Notes under the pieces: model-generated
Databases searched by the model: none
What the model was told of the DNA's origin: nothing
Seen by the model: the letters and a program-made list of their open reading frames with translations, nothing else
Source of the DNA: Flavobacterium frigoris PS1
GTDB taxonomy: Bacteria > Bacteroidota > Bacteroidia > Flavobacteriales > Flavobacteriaceae
DNA: 64,000 nt
Direction of reading: 5' to 3'
Assembly (NCBI RefSeq): GCF_000252125.1
Contig: NZ_AHKF01000015.1
Coordinates: 186,001 to 250,000, forward strand
Shown here: positions 29,601-38,128 of the stretch, piece by piece
Numbering within the stretch: position 1 is the stretch's first letter
Layout: every line of letters starts with the position of its first letter
Made by a program: the position numbers and the translations under genes

Positions 29601-29959
29601 TCGCAATTAATAAAGGCAATGGGCAATTTGAAATTAAAGTGTTACCCAAGGAAGTCCAATTCTCTTCGGTAAATGCAATCTGTATAGTAGATGTTAACAA
29701 AGACGGAATTCTGGATATTATTTTGGGTGGAAACCAATATGAATTTAAACCTCAGTTTTCGAGGTTGGATACTAACTACGGAAGCGTGCTGCTAGGAAAT
29801 AAAAAGGGGACTTACTCATGGACTCCATACAATAAATCAGGTTTCTTCATGAAAGGGGAAGTCAAGCATCTACAATCAATAAAAGGCAAGAACAATTCAG
29901 TATCAATAATTGCAGTGATTAATGATAACACTCCTAAAATATTTAAAAGCAATGAATAG
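26642..29959 (+). CDS. FG-GAP/VCBS repeat lipoprotein with ASPIC-UnbV domain (copy 1)
   Basis: This 1105-residue protein has a lipoprotein signal ending at LFVNC (Cys18). Repeated DxNxDGxxD motifs (for example GDINNDGLSDIYF, DFDKDGDLDVY, DLDNDGDLDLIV) mark FG-GAP/VCBS blades that bind calcium and form beta-propellers. An ASPIC-UnbV segment near residues 515-590 (FGVGSVVELFSG, IPSRGFQSSIDY) separates two propeller blocks. Such proteins often sit beside SusCD genes in Bacteroidota, and their function is unknown. It is a tandem paralog of the next gene, which starts inside its last 8 bases. Surface glycan or protein binding is a guess. Confidence 0.85.
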   Translation: MFNRYVFFSVFILLFVNCSKENTENKNLLFSKLDASQTGINFVNEVKNGEDMNVFKYRNFYNGGGVAIGDINNDGLSDIYFTSNLGTNKLYLNKGNFKFEDISKKAGVEGSKSWSTGVVMVDLNGDGLLDIYVCNAGNIKGDNQKNELFINNGNATFTEKADDYNLADTGITTHAAFFDFDKDGDLDVYILNNSFIPVSSLNYSNKRELRDKDWDVADILKGGGDRLLRNDNGKFVDVSKESGIYGSLIGFGLGVTVGDINGDLYPDIYISNDFYEKDYLYINNKNGTFTEQIQGWASHISQSSMGADMADVNNDGKADIFVTDMLPESDERLKNTTNFENYDLFLRKINLDFFNQYMQNTLQVNNGNNQFMEIANYAGVAKTDWSWGALLFDMDNDGYKDIYVCNGIYHDLTNQDFVDFFANEFMQKMVVTGKKEQIKTIINKMPSTAIPNYAFKNNKNLTFTNEADNWGLGTPSFSNGAAYGDLDNDGDLDLIVNNVNMEAFVFQNNSDKNKKNHFIKVKLKGENQNKFGVGSVVELFSGDEIIRQELIPSRGFQSSIDYVMTFGIGTKKIDSIQVIWPNSKFQTIKKITNNSTLNLNIADAKLIYVPKIDKPKPLFTEKQHVFLASKENDYIDFDHEGLISKELSQEGPALAVADINGDGKDDVFIGGTKGTSGKIYLNKGDDNFAITNQADLNLDSDFEDTAASFFDADADGDIDLLVGSGGNEKTDQANYKNRLYLNNGKGIFTKSKSNIPTTNNNVSVIAPYDFDNDGDVDVFIGSRSVPGVYGIDPKQLLLENDGKGNFTNSIEKVAFKLNEVGMVTDAVWEDIDNDSKKDLIVVGDWMAPQIFKNTGRRLAEFKSNITDYPGFWNAVSCVDLNNDGKKDLILGNKGTNTTYKASTANPLRLFVNDFDRNGTIEQIATRSINGRDMPLNLKQDVAKQIPLIKKRNLSYADYAKKSFQELFAKEVVDNTIQRIATIQESVIAINKGNGQFEIKVLPKEVQFSSVNAICIVDVNKDGILDIILGGNQYEFKPQFSRLDTNYGSVLLGNKKGTYSWTPYNKSGFFMKGEVKHLQSIKGKNNSVSIIAVINDNTPKIFKSNE

Positions 29960-32900
29960 ATTTTTTCGAATTATACTCGTTTCACTGCTGATTGCAAGTT
30001 GCTCTAAAAAGCAAGATCATTTATTTGAAAAATTAGCATCAAATAAAAGCAACATCACGTTCAATAATCAATTAATTGAGGATAAAAACATCTCGATTCT
30101 CGACTACCTCTATTATTACAATGGTGGAGGAGTAGCATTAGGAGATATCAATAATGATGGTTTGGTTGATATTTATTTTACATCAAATCAGGGGAAGAAT
30201 AAATTATACCTGAATAAGGGTGGTAATAAATTTGAAGATATATCGAGTAAAGCAGGAGTCGAAGGCCAAAGTGATTGGACTGCAGGAACAGTAATGGCAG
30301 ATGTTAATGGAGATGGGTATTTAGATATTTATGTTTGTGCGGTGGTAGGAATCAATGGCTTTGAAGGTCATAATGAATTGTTTATCAATAATAAGGACAA
30401 TACTTTTACAGAAAGTGCTGCCCAATGTGGATTAGACCTGGATAATTACAGTTCTTCGGCTGCTTTTTTTGACTTTGATTTAGATGGTGATTTAGATATG
30501 TATTTGTTAAATCATGCAGTGCATTCTGAACAATCTTTTGGTAATGTAGATGTCAGAAATAAAAGAAGCTACGAATGTGGAGATAAATTGTTTCGAAATG
30601 ATAATGGCAAATTTGTTGACGTAAGTGAACAAGCAGGTATTTTTGGCGGAGCCAATGGATACGGACTAGGACTAGCTGTTTCCGATTTTAATTTAGATGG
30701 ATATCCAGATATTTATGTGGGTAATGATTTTCATGAAGACGATTATTATTACCTAAATAATGGAGATGGTACTTTTACTGAAAGTTTAAAAAAGCATTTT
30801 GGGCATACTAGTAGATTTTCAATGGGAGTTGACGTAGCTGATATTAATCATGATGGATTCCCAGATATTCTGACTCTTGATATGCTTCCTGAAAATGAAA
30901 AGGTGCTGAAAACATCATTAGGCGATGATAATGTTCAGATGCTTAAAATGAGAACCGAAAAATTAGGGTACCATTTTCAGTATACTAGAAACATGTTGCA
31001 ATTAAATAATGCGGGAAATAATTTTACTGAAACAGCACTTCTTAATGGTGTTGCTGCTACGGATTGGAGCTGGAGTGCATTATTTGCAGATTATGACCAA
31101 GATGGAGAGCAGGATATTTTTGTGGGCAATGGAATTCCAAAGCGTCCGAATGATTTAGACTATGTGAAATATTATTCTAATGATCAGGTAAAAAGTAAAA
31201 TAACCTCTACAAAGTTATTGGATAAAGAGGCTTTAATGAAAATGCCAAAAGGGAATGTGACGAATTATTTTTTTCAAGGTTCGCCTAATTTGCAGTTCAA
31301 AAACAGGACTAAGGATTGGATTGAGAATGATTCCATAATTTCAAATGGGAGTGGTTATGCAGATATTGATAACGATGGAGATTTGGATGTTATTACAAAT
31401 AATTTAAACAGTATTGCATCACTATATATTAATAGGACAGATACTGTCTCTAATTATTTAAAAATAAAGCTGCAATTTCTAGGAAAAAATACTTTTGGAA
31501 TAGGGGCTAAGGTAATCTCCTATTCTAAAGGCAAAAAGCAATTTAAAGAACTGCAAACAACAAGAGGATTTCAATCTTCATCTGAACCGATCATTCATTT
31601 CGGTTATGGGAAAGCAAAGGCAATTGATTCTTTAGTGGTGATCTGGCCAGACAAGACCTATCAAACAATTAGAAACATAAAAACAAACCAGACTCTGATT
31701 GTTAAGGCGTCTAAGAACAGAAGAGTTTTTGATTATCGAAAATTACATCCAGCAGTCCCGGTCGTATTTAAAAAAGTTGAGGGTAATCTAGGAATCGATT
31801 TTACACATGAAGAAAATGATTATATCGATTTTATTTTTCAAAAATTAATTCCATACCAGCGTTCTGATCGTGGACCTGCAACCACTATAGGTGATCTAAA
31901 TGGAGATGGGAAAGAGGATGTTTTCTTTGGTGGATCTAAAAATAAGAAGGCAGCAATTTACATTCAAAGTCCGAAGGGTTTTTCAAAAAAGTCATATAGT
32001 GAAGTCGAAGGAGACTCTATTTATGAAGATGCTTCTGCCGTAATTGGGGATTTTAATAATGATCAAGTAAACGATTTATTTGTAGCTTCTGGAGGTGGTG
32101 AAAACGCATCTAATTTACAGGATCGTTTGTATGTTTCTTTGAACAATCAACTGTCTAAATCAACTTTGATGGAGTTGTCCCAGAACGCTTCATTTGTAAA
32201 AGCATTTGATTACGACAATGATGGGGATTTAGATGTTTTTATAGGGAATAATTCTATAAACAATAGATTTGGAAGTATGCCTGATTGTTATTTGTTGAAT
32301 AATAATAAAGGGGTATTTACAAAGGTTCAAAACAAAACTTTTTCTAAGATAGGTATGGTTACTGATGCCGTTTTTACTGACTTTAATAAAGACGGGAGAG
32401 TAGATTTGATTGTTATAGGAGAGTGGATGAAACCTACTTTTTTTGCAAATACCAGTGGTAAATTTGTAGATGTAACTAAAACTATTTTTTCGGAAAAAAG
32501 CAACGGATTATGGCAGGCAATTATTCCTTTTGACATTGACAATGATGGGGATTTAGATTACTTGGTTGGGAACTGGGGTTTGAATTCTAAATTTAAAGCT
32601 TCTCAAGAGTTTCCTATGAAAATGTATTATGATGATTTTGATGCCAATGGCTCTTTTGAAACCATAGTTGCTACAGAAAAAGCAGGTAATTATTATCCAA
32701 TTTTAGGAATGGATGATCTTGCAGAACAGTTCAGTGGTATGATCAAAAAGAAATTTCAATCCTATAAAGCATTCGCTGGAAAAACCGTGGAAGAAGTCTT
32801 CAGTCCGCAAATGCTCTCCAAAGCAAAAGCTTTTGAAGTTCACAATCTAAAATCAGGATATTTGAAAAACCAGAACGGAAAATTCACTTTTGTTGCCTTT

Positions 32901-33209
32901 TCTAATGACTTACAGGTTGCTCCAATCAATTGTTTTGTAAAGTCTAATTTTGATTCTGACAAAAAGGAGTCTGTTTTTGCTGCAGGAAATTATTTTGGCG
33001 TATCGCCATATCACAGTAGGTTTGACGGATTTTCTGGAGCTTTAATAAAAAGTCAAAAGGAGATAGTATTAGGTAGTAAAATAGGAATTGATTTATCTGG
33101 GAAAGCAGTAAGACAGCTAGATATAATTAATTTCAACGAAAAAAAATACCTATTGGTTAGCATCAACAATGGAAAAGCTGAGGTATATCAAATGCCAATG
33201 GTTAAATAA
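29952..33209 (+). CDS. FG-GAP/VCBS repeat lipoprotein with ASPIC-UnbV domain (copy 2)
   Basis: I chose the ATG at 29952 (MNRFFRIILVSLLIASC), because it gives a clean lipoprotein signal (Cys18) and an 8-bp overlap with copy 1. An upstream in-frame ATG at 29922 would spoil both. The 1085-residue product repeats the layout of copy 1: YYNGGGVALGDINNDGLVDI at about residue 55, further DxDxDG loops, an ASPIC-UnbV segment near 500-590 (LQTTRGFQSSSEP), and a second propeller half. The two copies align across their whole length, pointing to an old tandem duplication. The role is unknown. Confidence 0.85.
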   Translation: MNRFFRIILVSLLIASCSKKQDHLFEKLASNKSNITFNNQLIEDKNISILDYLYYYNGGGVALGDINNDGLVDIYFTSNQGKNKLYLNKGGNKFEDISSKAGVEGQSDWTAGTVMADVNGDGYLDIYVCAVVGINGFEGHNELFINNKDNTFTESAAQCGLDLDNYSSSAAFFDFDLDGDLDMYLLNHAVHSEQSFGNVDVRNKRSYECGDKLFRNDNGKFVDVSEQAGIFGGANGYGLGLAVSDFNLDGYPDIYVGNDFHEDDYYYLNNGDGTFTESLKKHFGHTSRFSMGVDVADINHDGFPDILTLDMLPENEKVLKTSLGDDNVQMLKMRTEKLGYHFQYTRNMLQLNNAGNNFTETALLNGVAATDWSWSALFADYDQDGEQDIFVGNGIPKRPNDLDYVKYYSNDQVKSKITSTKLLDKEALMKMPKGNVTNYFFQGSPNLQFKNRTKDWIENDSIISNGSGYADIDNDGDLDVITNNLNSIASLYINRTDTVSNYLKIKLQFLGKNTFGIGAKVISYSKGKKQFKELQTTRGFQSSSEPIIHFGYGKAKAIDSLVVIWPDKTYQTIRNIKTNQTLIVKASKNRRVFDYRKLHPAVPVVFKKVEGNLGIDFTHEENDYIDFIFQKLIPYQRSDRGPATTIGDLNGDGKEDVFFGGSKNKKAAIYIQSPKGFSKKSYSEVEGDSIYEDASAVIGDFNNDQVNDLFVASGGGENASNLQDRLYVSLNNQLSKSTLMELSQNASFVKAFDYDNDGDLDVFIGNNSINNRFGSMPDCYLLNNNKGVFTKVQNKTFSKIGMVTDAVFTDFNKDGRVDLIVIGEWMKPTFFANTSGKFVDVTKTIFSEKSNGLWQAIIPFDIDNDGDLDYLVGNWGLNSKFKASQEFPMKMYYDDFDANGSFETIVATEKAGNYYPILGMDDLAEQFSGMIKKKFQSYKAFAGKTVEEVFSPQMLSKAKAFEVHNLKSGYLKNQNGKFTFVAFSNDLQVAPINCFVKSNFDSDKKESVFAAGNYFGVSPYHSRFDGFSGALIKSQKEIVLGSKIGIDLSGKAVRQLDIINFNEKKYLLVSINNGKAEVYQMPMVK

Positions 33210-33253
33210 TATAATCAGAATAGATTTTGCCCTCAAATTAAATACAGAATAAA

Positions 33254-34579
33254 ATGAAAAACAATTTTTTTATTATTACTTCAATTTGCCTTTTTTTCAT
33301 GTCATGCAAAAAAGATAAATCGATTGTAGTAAGCCCAGATGAGTACCATGCAGCGATTGAGAATGTGACACAAATTATGATTCACGATATATTTTCGCCT
33401 CCAGTTGCAAGTAGAATTTTTGTTTATCCAAATATTGCGGCTTATGAAATAATTGTGCAAAATAGTAAAACGTACAAGAGTTTTAATAATCAATTGAAAG
33501 GTCTTGATCCAATTCCTAAGTTAGATCCAAAGACAGGTGTTAATATTGAAGTTGCCGCTTTGATTGCGCATATGGATGTCAGTAAGCAGCTTGTTTTTTC
33601 AGAAGAATTGGTGGAACACTTTAGAGACAGTCTTTACCAAAAATGGGGACAAGAAAACGAAAAAGAGTTTGAAGTTTCTAAAGAGTATGGGCTTAAAGTA
33701 GCTGCACATATAAAAAAATGGATGGATAAAGACAACTACAAGGAAACGCGTACGATGTCAAAATTTTCTGTTTATGCAGATCAACCAGGAAGATGGCAGC
33801 CAACACCACCAGCTTACATGGATGGAATAGAGCCTCATTGGAGTGAAATCAGAACATTAGTATTGGACTCTGCTTCACAATTTAAACCAATACCTGCTTT
33901 GGCTTTTTCTCTAGATAAAAAATCGCCGTTTTTTAAAGAAGTTCAAGAGGTATACGATATCAGTTTGAAAATGAAAAAAAAGGGAGACGAATGTGATGAG
34001 GTAAAAATGGCACAATTTTGGGATTGCAATCCTTTTGTTTCGGTTACTCAAGGTCATATGATGTTTGCTAAAAAGAAAATTTCTCCCGGGGCGCATTGGA
34101 TGGGAATAGTGAAAATTGCATGTAAAAAATCGAATGCAAATTTTGAAAAAACGGTTTATGCCTACACGGAAACATCAATAGGTATGTTTGAAGCTTTTAT
34201 AAGTTGTTGGGATGAAAAGTATAGAAGCAACGTAATCCGTCCTGAAACGGTAATAAATCAGCATATTGATGAAAACTGGAAACCAGCATTACAAACCCCG
34301 CCATTTCCTGAATATACAAGTGGACATTCTGTAGTTTCTACTGTCTCAGCTAATATCCTTACATCAATTTTTGGAGATAACTTCTCTTTTGTTGATGACT
34401 CAGAATTACAGTTTGGCTTGCCAAATAGATCTTTTAAATCCTTTAATGAGGCTTCAAAAGAGGCTGCAATGAGTCGATTTTATGGCGGAATTCATTATAG
34501 GGCATCAATCGAAAATGGAATTGTGCAAGGGAAAGAAATTGGAGATTTTGTAGTGAATAAACTGAAAATGACTAAATAA
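33254..34579 (+). CDS. Vanadium-dependent haloperoxidase/PAP2-superfamily lipoprotein
   Basis: This 441-residue protein has a lipoprotein signal ending FFMSC (Cys18), followed by basic residues. The PAP2/vanadium-haloperoxidase vanadate or phosphate site is spread over three motifs: KYRSNVIRP (about residues 327-335), PPFPEYTSGHS (about 350-360) and SRFYGGIHYRASIENG (about 411-426). The fold assignment is good. Whether it is a haloperoxidase or an acid phosphatase cannot be told from the shared motifs. It lies 44 bp after the FG-GAP pair and its stop directly abuts the next gene, suggesting one transcript. Confidence 0.82.
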   Translation: MKNNFFIITSICLFFMSCKKDKSIVVSPDEYHAAIENVTQIMIHDIFSPPVASRIFVYPNIAAYEIIVQNSKTYKSFNNQLKGLDPIPKLDPKTGVNIEVAALIAHMDVSKQLVFSEELVEHFRDSLYQKWGQENEKEFEVSKEYGLKVAAHIKKWMDKDNYKETRTMSKFSVYADQPGRWQPTPPAYMDGIEPHWSEIRTLVLDSASQFKPIPALAFSLDKKSPFFKEVQEVYDISLKMKKKGDECDEVKMAQFWDCNPFVSVTQGHMMFAKKKISPGAHWMGIVKIACKKSNANFEKTVYAYTETSIGMFEAFISCWDEKYRSNVIRPETVINQHIDENWKPALQTPPFPEYTSGHSVVSTVSANILTSIFGDNFSFVDDSELQFGLPNRSFKSFNEASKEAAMSRFYGGIHYRASIENGIVQGKEIGDFVVNKLKMTK

Positions 34580-35491
34580 ATGAAAACTAAGAAAATTATA
34601 ACTAGTAGTCTTGTTTTTATTTTTTCGGTGCTCTTGGTCTGGTACCTTTTCGTAAAAGTGAATGATTACTGTATTTCATTTAAAGTTAAAACAGCTACCG
34701 GGACTGTTTTTCAGGGAATTAATGAATGGTCTATATCCCGATTAAGCAGTAATAAGGAAAGTTATGTCATCCTAGAAAAGAAGAACTTCAGCTTTATTAA
34801 GCAGGAAATGAAGAAAGGTAAAGTGACAATGGAATATACTTGGGATATTAATTCTATAAATGATTCTATTACTAACGTGAGTGTTGGTATAAAAGAATTG
34901 AATAACAGTATTTATAATAGGCTTACCGCTCCTTTTTTTAGTACTAATTTTAAAGAAACACAGCTAAAAAAGATTACTGACTTTAGGAATGGCTTAAATA
35001 AACATAATGAAAGCTTTAAAATAAAGATCGATGGTGAGCGAACTTCAGAGGAAGTCTTTGTTGCCTATCTCAGTTTAAAAAGTGTATTACAAGAAAAAGC
35101 GCAAACCATGATTAGGAACGATGACATTATTACGGGATTCCTGCATCAAAATAACATTAAAATCGAGGGGAAACCTTATTTAGAAATTCAAAGCTGGAAT
35201 CAAGATAAAGAAACACTTGAATTTAATTATTGTTTTCCTATTGATAAAAACACTAGGTTGATAGAAAATGACATGGTAAAATTCAAAACAATACCCGCTG
35301 TTAAGGGATTACAGGCAACCTATTTTGGAAATTTCAGGACATCTGACAGAGCTTGGTTTGCCTTGTTGGATTATGCCAAAAGTCATAACCTTCAATTAAC
35401 CAATAAACCACTTGAACATTTTCTTGCAAACCCTTTTAATGGAGGTGATGAACTTAGCTGGGAAACTAAAATAATAATTCCTTTTGAATGA
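34580..35491 (+). CDS. Membrane-anchored SRPBCC/GyrI-like protein, function unknown
   Basis: This 303-residue protein starts directly after the stop of the haloperoxidase-like gene. One N-terminal helix (about residues 8-27) anchors it. Residues about 35-145 resemble an SRPBCC-type lipid- or ligand-binding domain (FQGINEWSISRLSS). The C-terminal half looks like a GyrI/AraC effector-binding domain (YLEIQSWNQDKETLEFNYCF, then LQATYFGNFRTSDRAWFALL). No catalytic residues are recognisable. It is the last gene before the third operator pair. A role in sensing or holding a small hydrophobic ligand is only an inference from fold. Confidence 0.6.
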   Translation: MKTKKIITSSLVFIFSVLLVWYLFVKVNDYCISFKVKTATGTVFQGINEWSISRLSSNKESYVILEKKNFSFIKQEMKKGKVTMEYTWDINSINDSITNVSVGIKELNNSIYNRLTAPFFSTNFKETQLKKITDFRNGLNKHNESFKIKIDGERTSEEVFVAYLSLKSVLQEKAQTMIRNDDIITGFLHQNNIKIEGKPYLEIQSWNQDKETLEFNYCFPIDKNTRLIENDMVKFKTIPAVKGLQATYFGNFRTSDRAWFALLDYAKSHNLQLTNKPLEHFLANPFNGGDELSWETKIIIPFE

Positions 35492-35527
35492 TTACCTAAG
35501 TGATAAATTAAGATTATTTTAAGAATT

Positions 35528-35562
35528 CGAAAACGTTTTCGGTACTTCCGAAAACGTTTTTG
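35528..35562. promoter_or_regulatory. Tandem LacI-type operator pair upstream of the sucrose-porter operon
   Basis: Perfect CGAAAACGTTTTCG lies at 35528-35541, and CGAAAACGTTTTTG (one mismatch) at 35549-35562. Centres are 21 bp apart. It begins 36 bp after the preceding stop, and the first gene follows 92 bp downstream. Confidence 0.85.
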
Positions 35563-35596
35563 TTTTTATAATGTAATTAATTATCAATTTTAAAAT

Positions 35597-35604
35597 TAAT
35601 TTTA
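35597..35604 (+). promoter_or_regulatory. Candidate -7 box of the sucrose-porter operon
   Basis: TAATTTTA is one base off TAnnTTTG. It is identical to the GH32 candidate and at the same 41.5-bp distance from its operator. The match alone is weak; the shared spacing is what supports it. Confidence 0.4.
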
Positions 35605-35654
35605 TTTTAAATAACCATAAATATTACGAAATAACTAATTTATAAAGAGATCCA

Positions 35655-36959
35655 ATGAAGTTAAAGCTTAGTTTTTGGCAGATAATTAATATGAATGTTG
35701 GTTTTTTTGGAATTCAATATAGTTTTGGATTACAACAAAGTGCTGTTAACCCGATTTATGATTTTCTTGGCGCTAGTCCAGACCAGTTACCTATATTAAA
35801 TCTTGCAGGTCCATTGACTGGTTTATTGATTCAACCTATTATTGGTGCAATCAGTGACAAAACTTGGTTGCCAAAATTTGGTGGCCGACGAAAACCTTAT
35901 TTTTTTATTGGCGCAATTCTATGTAGCATCGCTTTATTTCTTTTTCCTTTCAGTAGTTCGTTATGGATGGCAGCAGGCCTGCTTTGGGTGTTAGATGCAG
36001 GAAATAACACTGCGATGGAGCCTTATAGAGCGTTCATTGCAGATACACTAGAACCGGCTCAACAAGCGACAGGGTTTCAGGCTCAAAGTTTCTTTACGGG
36101 ATTTGGCCAAACTTTGGCCAATATTTCGCTATTTATTTTTCCCTTAGTTTTTGTTGGCACAACTGGAAAATTACCAACTTGGGTTTTCGCCTCGTTTTTT
36201 CTTGGCGCCGTTTGTTCCATCGGATCTGTTTGGTGGAGTTCACATACTACCAAGGAAATCCCACCTACCCAAGAAGAATTAAGAAAGATAAAAGAGGAAC
36301 CATTAGGCATTTTAACACCATTTACTGATATATTTTCGGCAATAAAAGAGATGCCAAAAGTGATGTGGCAGTTAGCGTTGGTTTATTTGTTCCAATGGTA
36401 TGCGTTATTTTGTTACTGGCAAAACTCCTCAAAAAGTATTGCGCTGTCTGTTTGGAACACAACTCCTCAGAAAGATATGAAATTATATGGAGAAGCTGTA
36501 AGTTGGACAGGTTTAGTCAACGGATGGTATAATATTGTAACTTTTTTATGCGCCTTTGGATTGGTTTATTTTGCAAGAAAATATTCGCCAAAGATGGTTC
36601 ATTTCACTTGTTTGTTGTTGGCGGCAATTGGGTTTTTAATATTTCCACATATTGAAAATAAATACCTGCTGTTTCCCGCAATCACTGGTTTCGGGATAGG
36701 ATGGGCAAGTATGATGGGGATTCCCTATTTAATGGTTATCAACAACATTCCGAAAGAACGTTATGGTGTGTACATGGGAATTATCAATATGATGATTGTA
36801 ATCCCTATGTTTATTCAAACCATAACATTTGGCTATATACTCAAGAATTTTTTAAATAACGATGCGAGATTAGCAATTAGTTTTGCCGGTGTTTTATTGA
36901 TTATTAGTGCAGTGTGTACCTTATTTATTAAAACCAAAAAAGAGGAGTTAAGTGAGTGA
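35655..36959 (+). CDS. MFS disaccharide porter, SLC45/GPH-like (sucrose or maltose type)
   Basis: This 434-residue inner-membrane transporter has about 12 helices and the cytoplasmic motif GGRRKPYFFIGA after helix 2, typical of the SLC45-like sucrose/maltose proton symporters. Other markers are NVGFFGIQYSFGLQQSAVNP in helix 1, MEPYRAFIAD and GIGWASMMGIPYLMV. It is the first gene of a five-gene operon with a glucosidase, a PfkB kinase, a second porter and a trehalase. It probably brings the disaccharide into the cytoplasm for cleavage, replacing the lost porter at 17113. The next gene starts inside its last 8 bases. Confidence 0.85.
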   Translation: MKLKLSFWQIINMNVGFFGIQYSFGLQQSAVNPIYDFLGASPDQLPILNLAGPLTGLLIQPIIGAISDKTWLPKFGGRRKPYFFIGAILCSIALFLFPFSSSLWMAAGLLWVLDAGNNTAMEPYRAFIADTLEPAQQATGFQAQSFFTGFGQTLANISLFIFPLVFVGTTGKLPTWVFASFFLGAVCSIGSVWWSSHTTKEIPPTQEELRKIKEEPLGILTPFTDIFSAIKEMPKVMWQLALVYLFQWYALFCYWQNSSKSIALSVWNTTPQKDMKLYGEAVSWTGLVNGWYNIVTFLCAFGLVYFARKYSPKMVHFTCLLLAAIGFLIFPHIENKYLLFPAITGFGIGWASMMGIPYLMVINNIPKERYGVYMGIINMMIVIPMFIQTITFGYILKNFLNNDARLAISFAGVLLIISAVCTLFIKTKKEELSE

Positions 36960-38127
36960 TTTAAGTTATTTGAAAGCGATTGAATTACTGAAAAAAGTAT
37001 CTTCTTCTAAGGGTTTTTTAGCAAGTGCTCATGATATTTCAAATTATAAAAGAGTTTGGGCTCGTGATGGCGTAATCTGCGGATTAGCCGCTTTAGCATC
37101 GGGGGATGAGGAATTGATTACTGCTTTTAGACTTACATTAGAGACATTAGTCATTAATCAGCATGAAAATGGAACGATTCCATCAAATGTTATGACAAAT
37201 GGGGAAGATGTTGAGGTTAGTTATGGAGGATTAGCTGGTAGAGTTGATGCTGTTACTTGGTTTATTATTGGGATTTGTCAGTATGCTTTTTATAAAAACG
37301 ATGCCTCTTTCGTACAGAAACATCAGGTTAATATTAAAAAATGCCTACAGCTGATGGAAGCTTGGGAATATAATAATAAAGGGCTTTTGTATGTGCCTTT
37401 GTCTGGAAACTGGGCTGACGAATACATTACTGAAGGCTATGTTTTGTATGATCAATTACTACGAGTTTGGGCTTTGAAAAGTTACAATCATTTTGTAGAT
37501 GATAAATCAATTTTAAACAAAATCGAGAAAATTACTGAGCAAATTGAAGTTAATTTTACTCCTAATTCCGTGGGAGAAAAATTCCACGAAAGAGCGTATA
37601 ATAAAAGAAGCATAGAACATTTTATGCCATGTACTTTTTCTCCAGCAGGTTACAAAGCCCAGTTTGATGCTTTTGCTAATTCATTGGCTTTGTATCTGAA
37701 TATTGGTTCTGAAGAATTTCAAAATGACATTCTGGAATATTCAATTGGACTTAAAAAAGAAATGCCATTAGGTCTATTACCCGCATTTTGGCCGCCAATT
37801 GAAGAAACTGACATCGATTGGAACTTACTTAAAAACAATTGCAAATATGAATTCAGGAACTATCCAAATGAATTTCATAACGGTGGTAGTTGGTCTATGG
37901 TTAATGGTTTTTATGGCTTAGGCTTATTGGCCAAAGAAAGAAAAAAAGAAGCGTCAGAAGTTTTAGTAGCAATAAATGGGGTAAACGCAGTTGATGATTA
38001 CAGTTTTTATGAAAACTTCAATAGTCAAACGAAGATGCCAAATGGAGTTCCTTTTTGTGCATGGAGTGCTGCTGCGTCGGTAATGTTACATCAAAGTATA
38101 AATAACAACTTTAAATTTTTAGTATAA
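36952..38127 (+). CDS. Six-hairpin glycosidase (GH100/amylo-1,6-glucosidase-like)
   Basis: This 391-residue cytoplasmic protein starts with GTG, overlapping the porter stop by 8 bp. Conserved blocks typical of (alpha/alpha)6 glycosidases are YKRVWARDGVICGLAAL (about residue 28), HENGTIPSNV, SGNWADEY (about 150) and NEFHNGGSWSMVNGFYGL (about 304). They resemble bacterial neutral invertase or glycogen-debranching-type proteins. The Asp in WARDG and the Glu in NEFHNGG are likely catalytic candidates. Position between a sucrose-type porter and a sugar kinase favours cleavage of sucrose or a related disaccharide; this is inference. Confidence 0.7.
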   Translation: MSDLSYLKAIELLKKVSSSKGFLASAHDISNYKRVWARDGVICGLAALASGDEELITAFRLTLETLVINQHENGTIPSNVMTNGEDVEVSYGGLAGRVDAVTWFIIGICQYAFYKNDASFVQKHQVNIKKCLQLMEAWEYNNKGLLYVPLSGNWADEYITEGYVLYDQLLRVWALKSYNHFVDDKSILNKIEKITEQIEVNFTPNSVGEKFHERAYNKRSIEHFMPCTFSPAGYKAQFDAFANSLALYLNIGSEEFQNDILEYSIGLKKEMPLGLLPAFWPPIEETDIDWNLLKNNCKYEFRNYPNEFHNGGSWSMVNGFYGLGLLAKERKKEASEVLVAINGVNAVDDYSFYENFNSQTKMPNGVPFCAWSAAASVMLHQSINNNFKFLV

Positions 38128-38128
38128 A

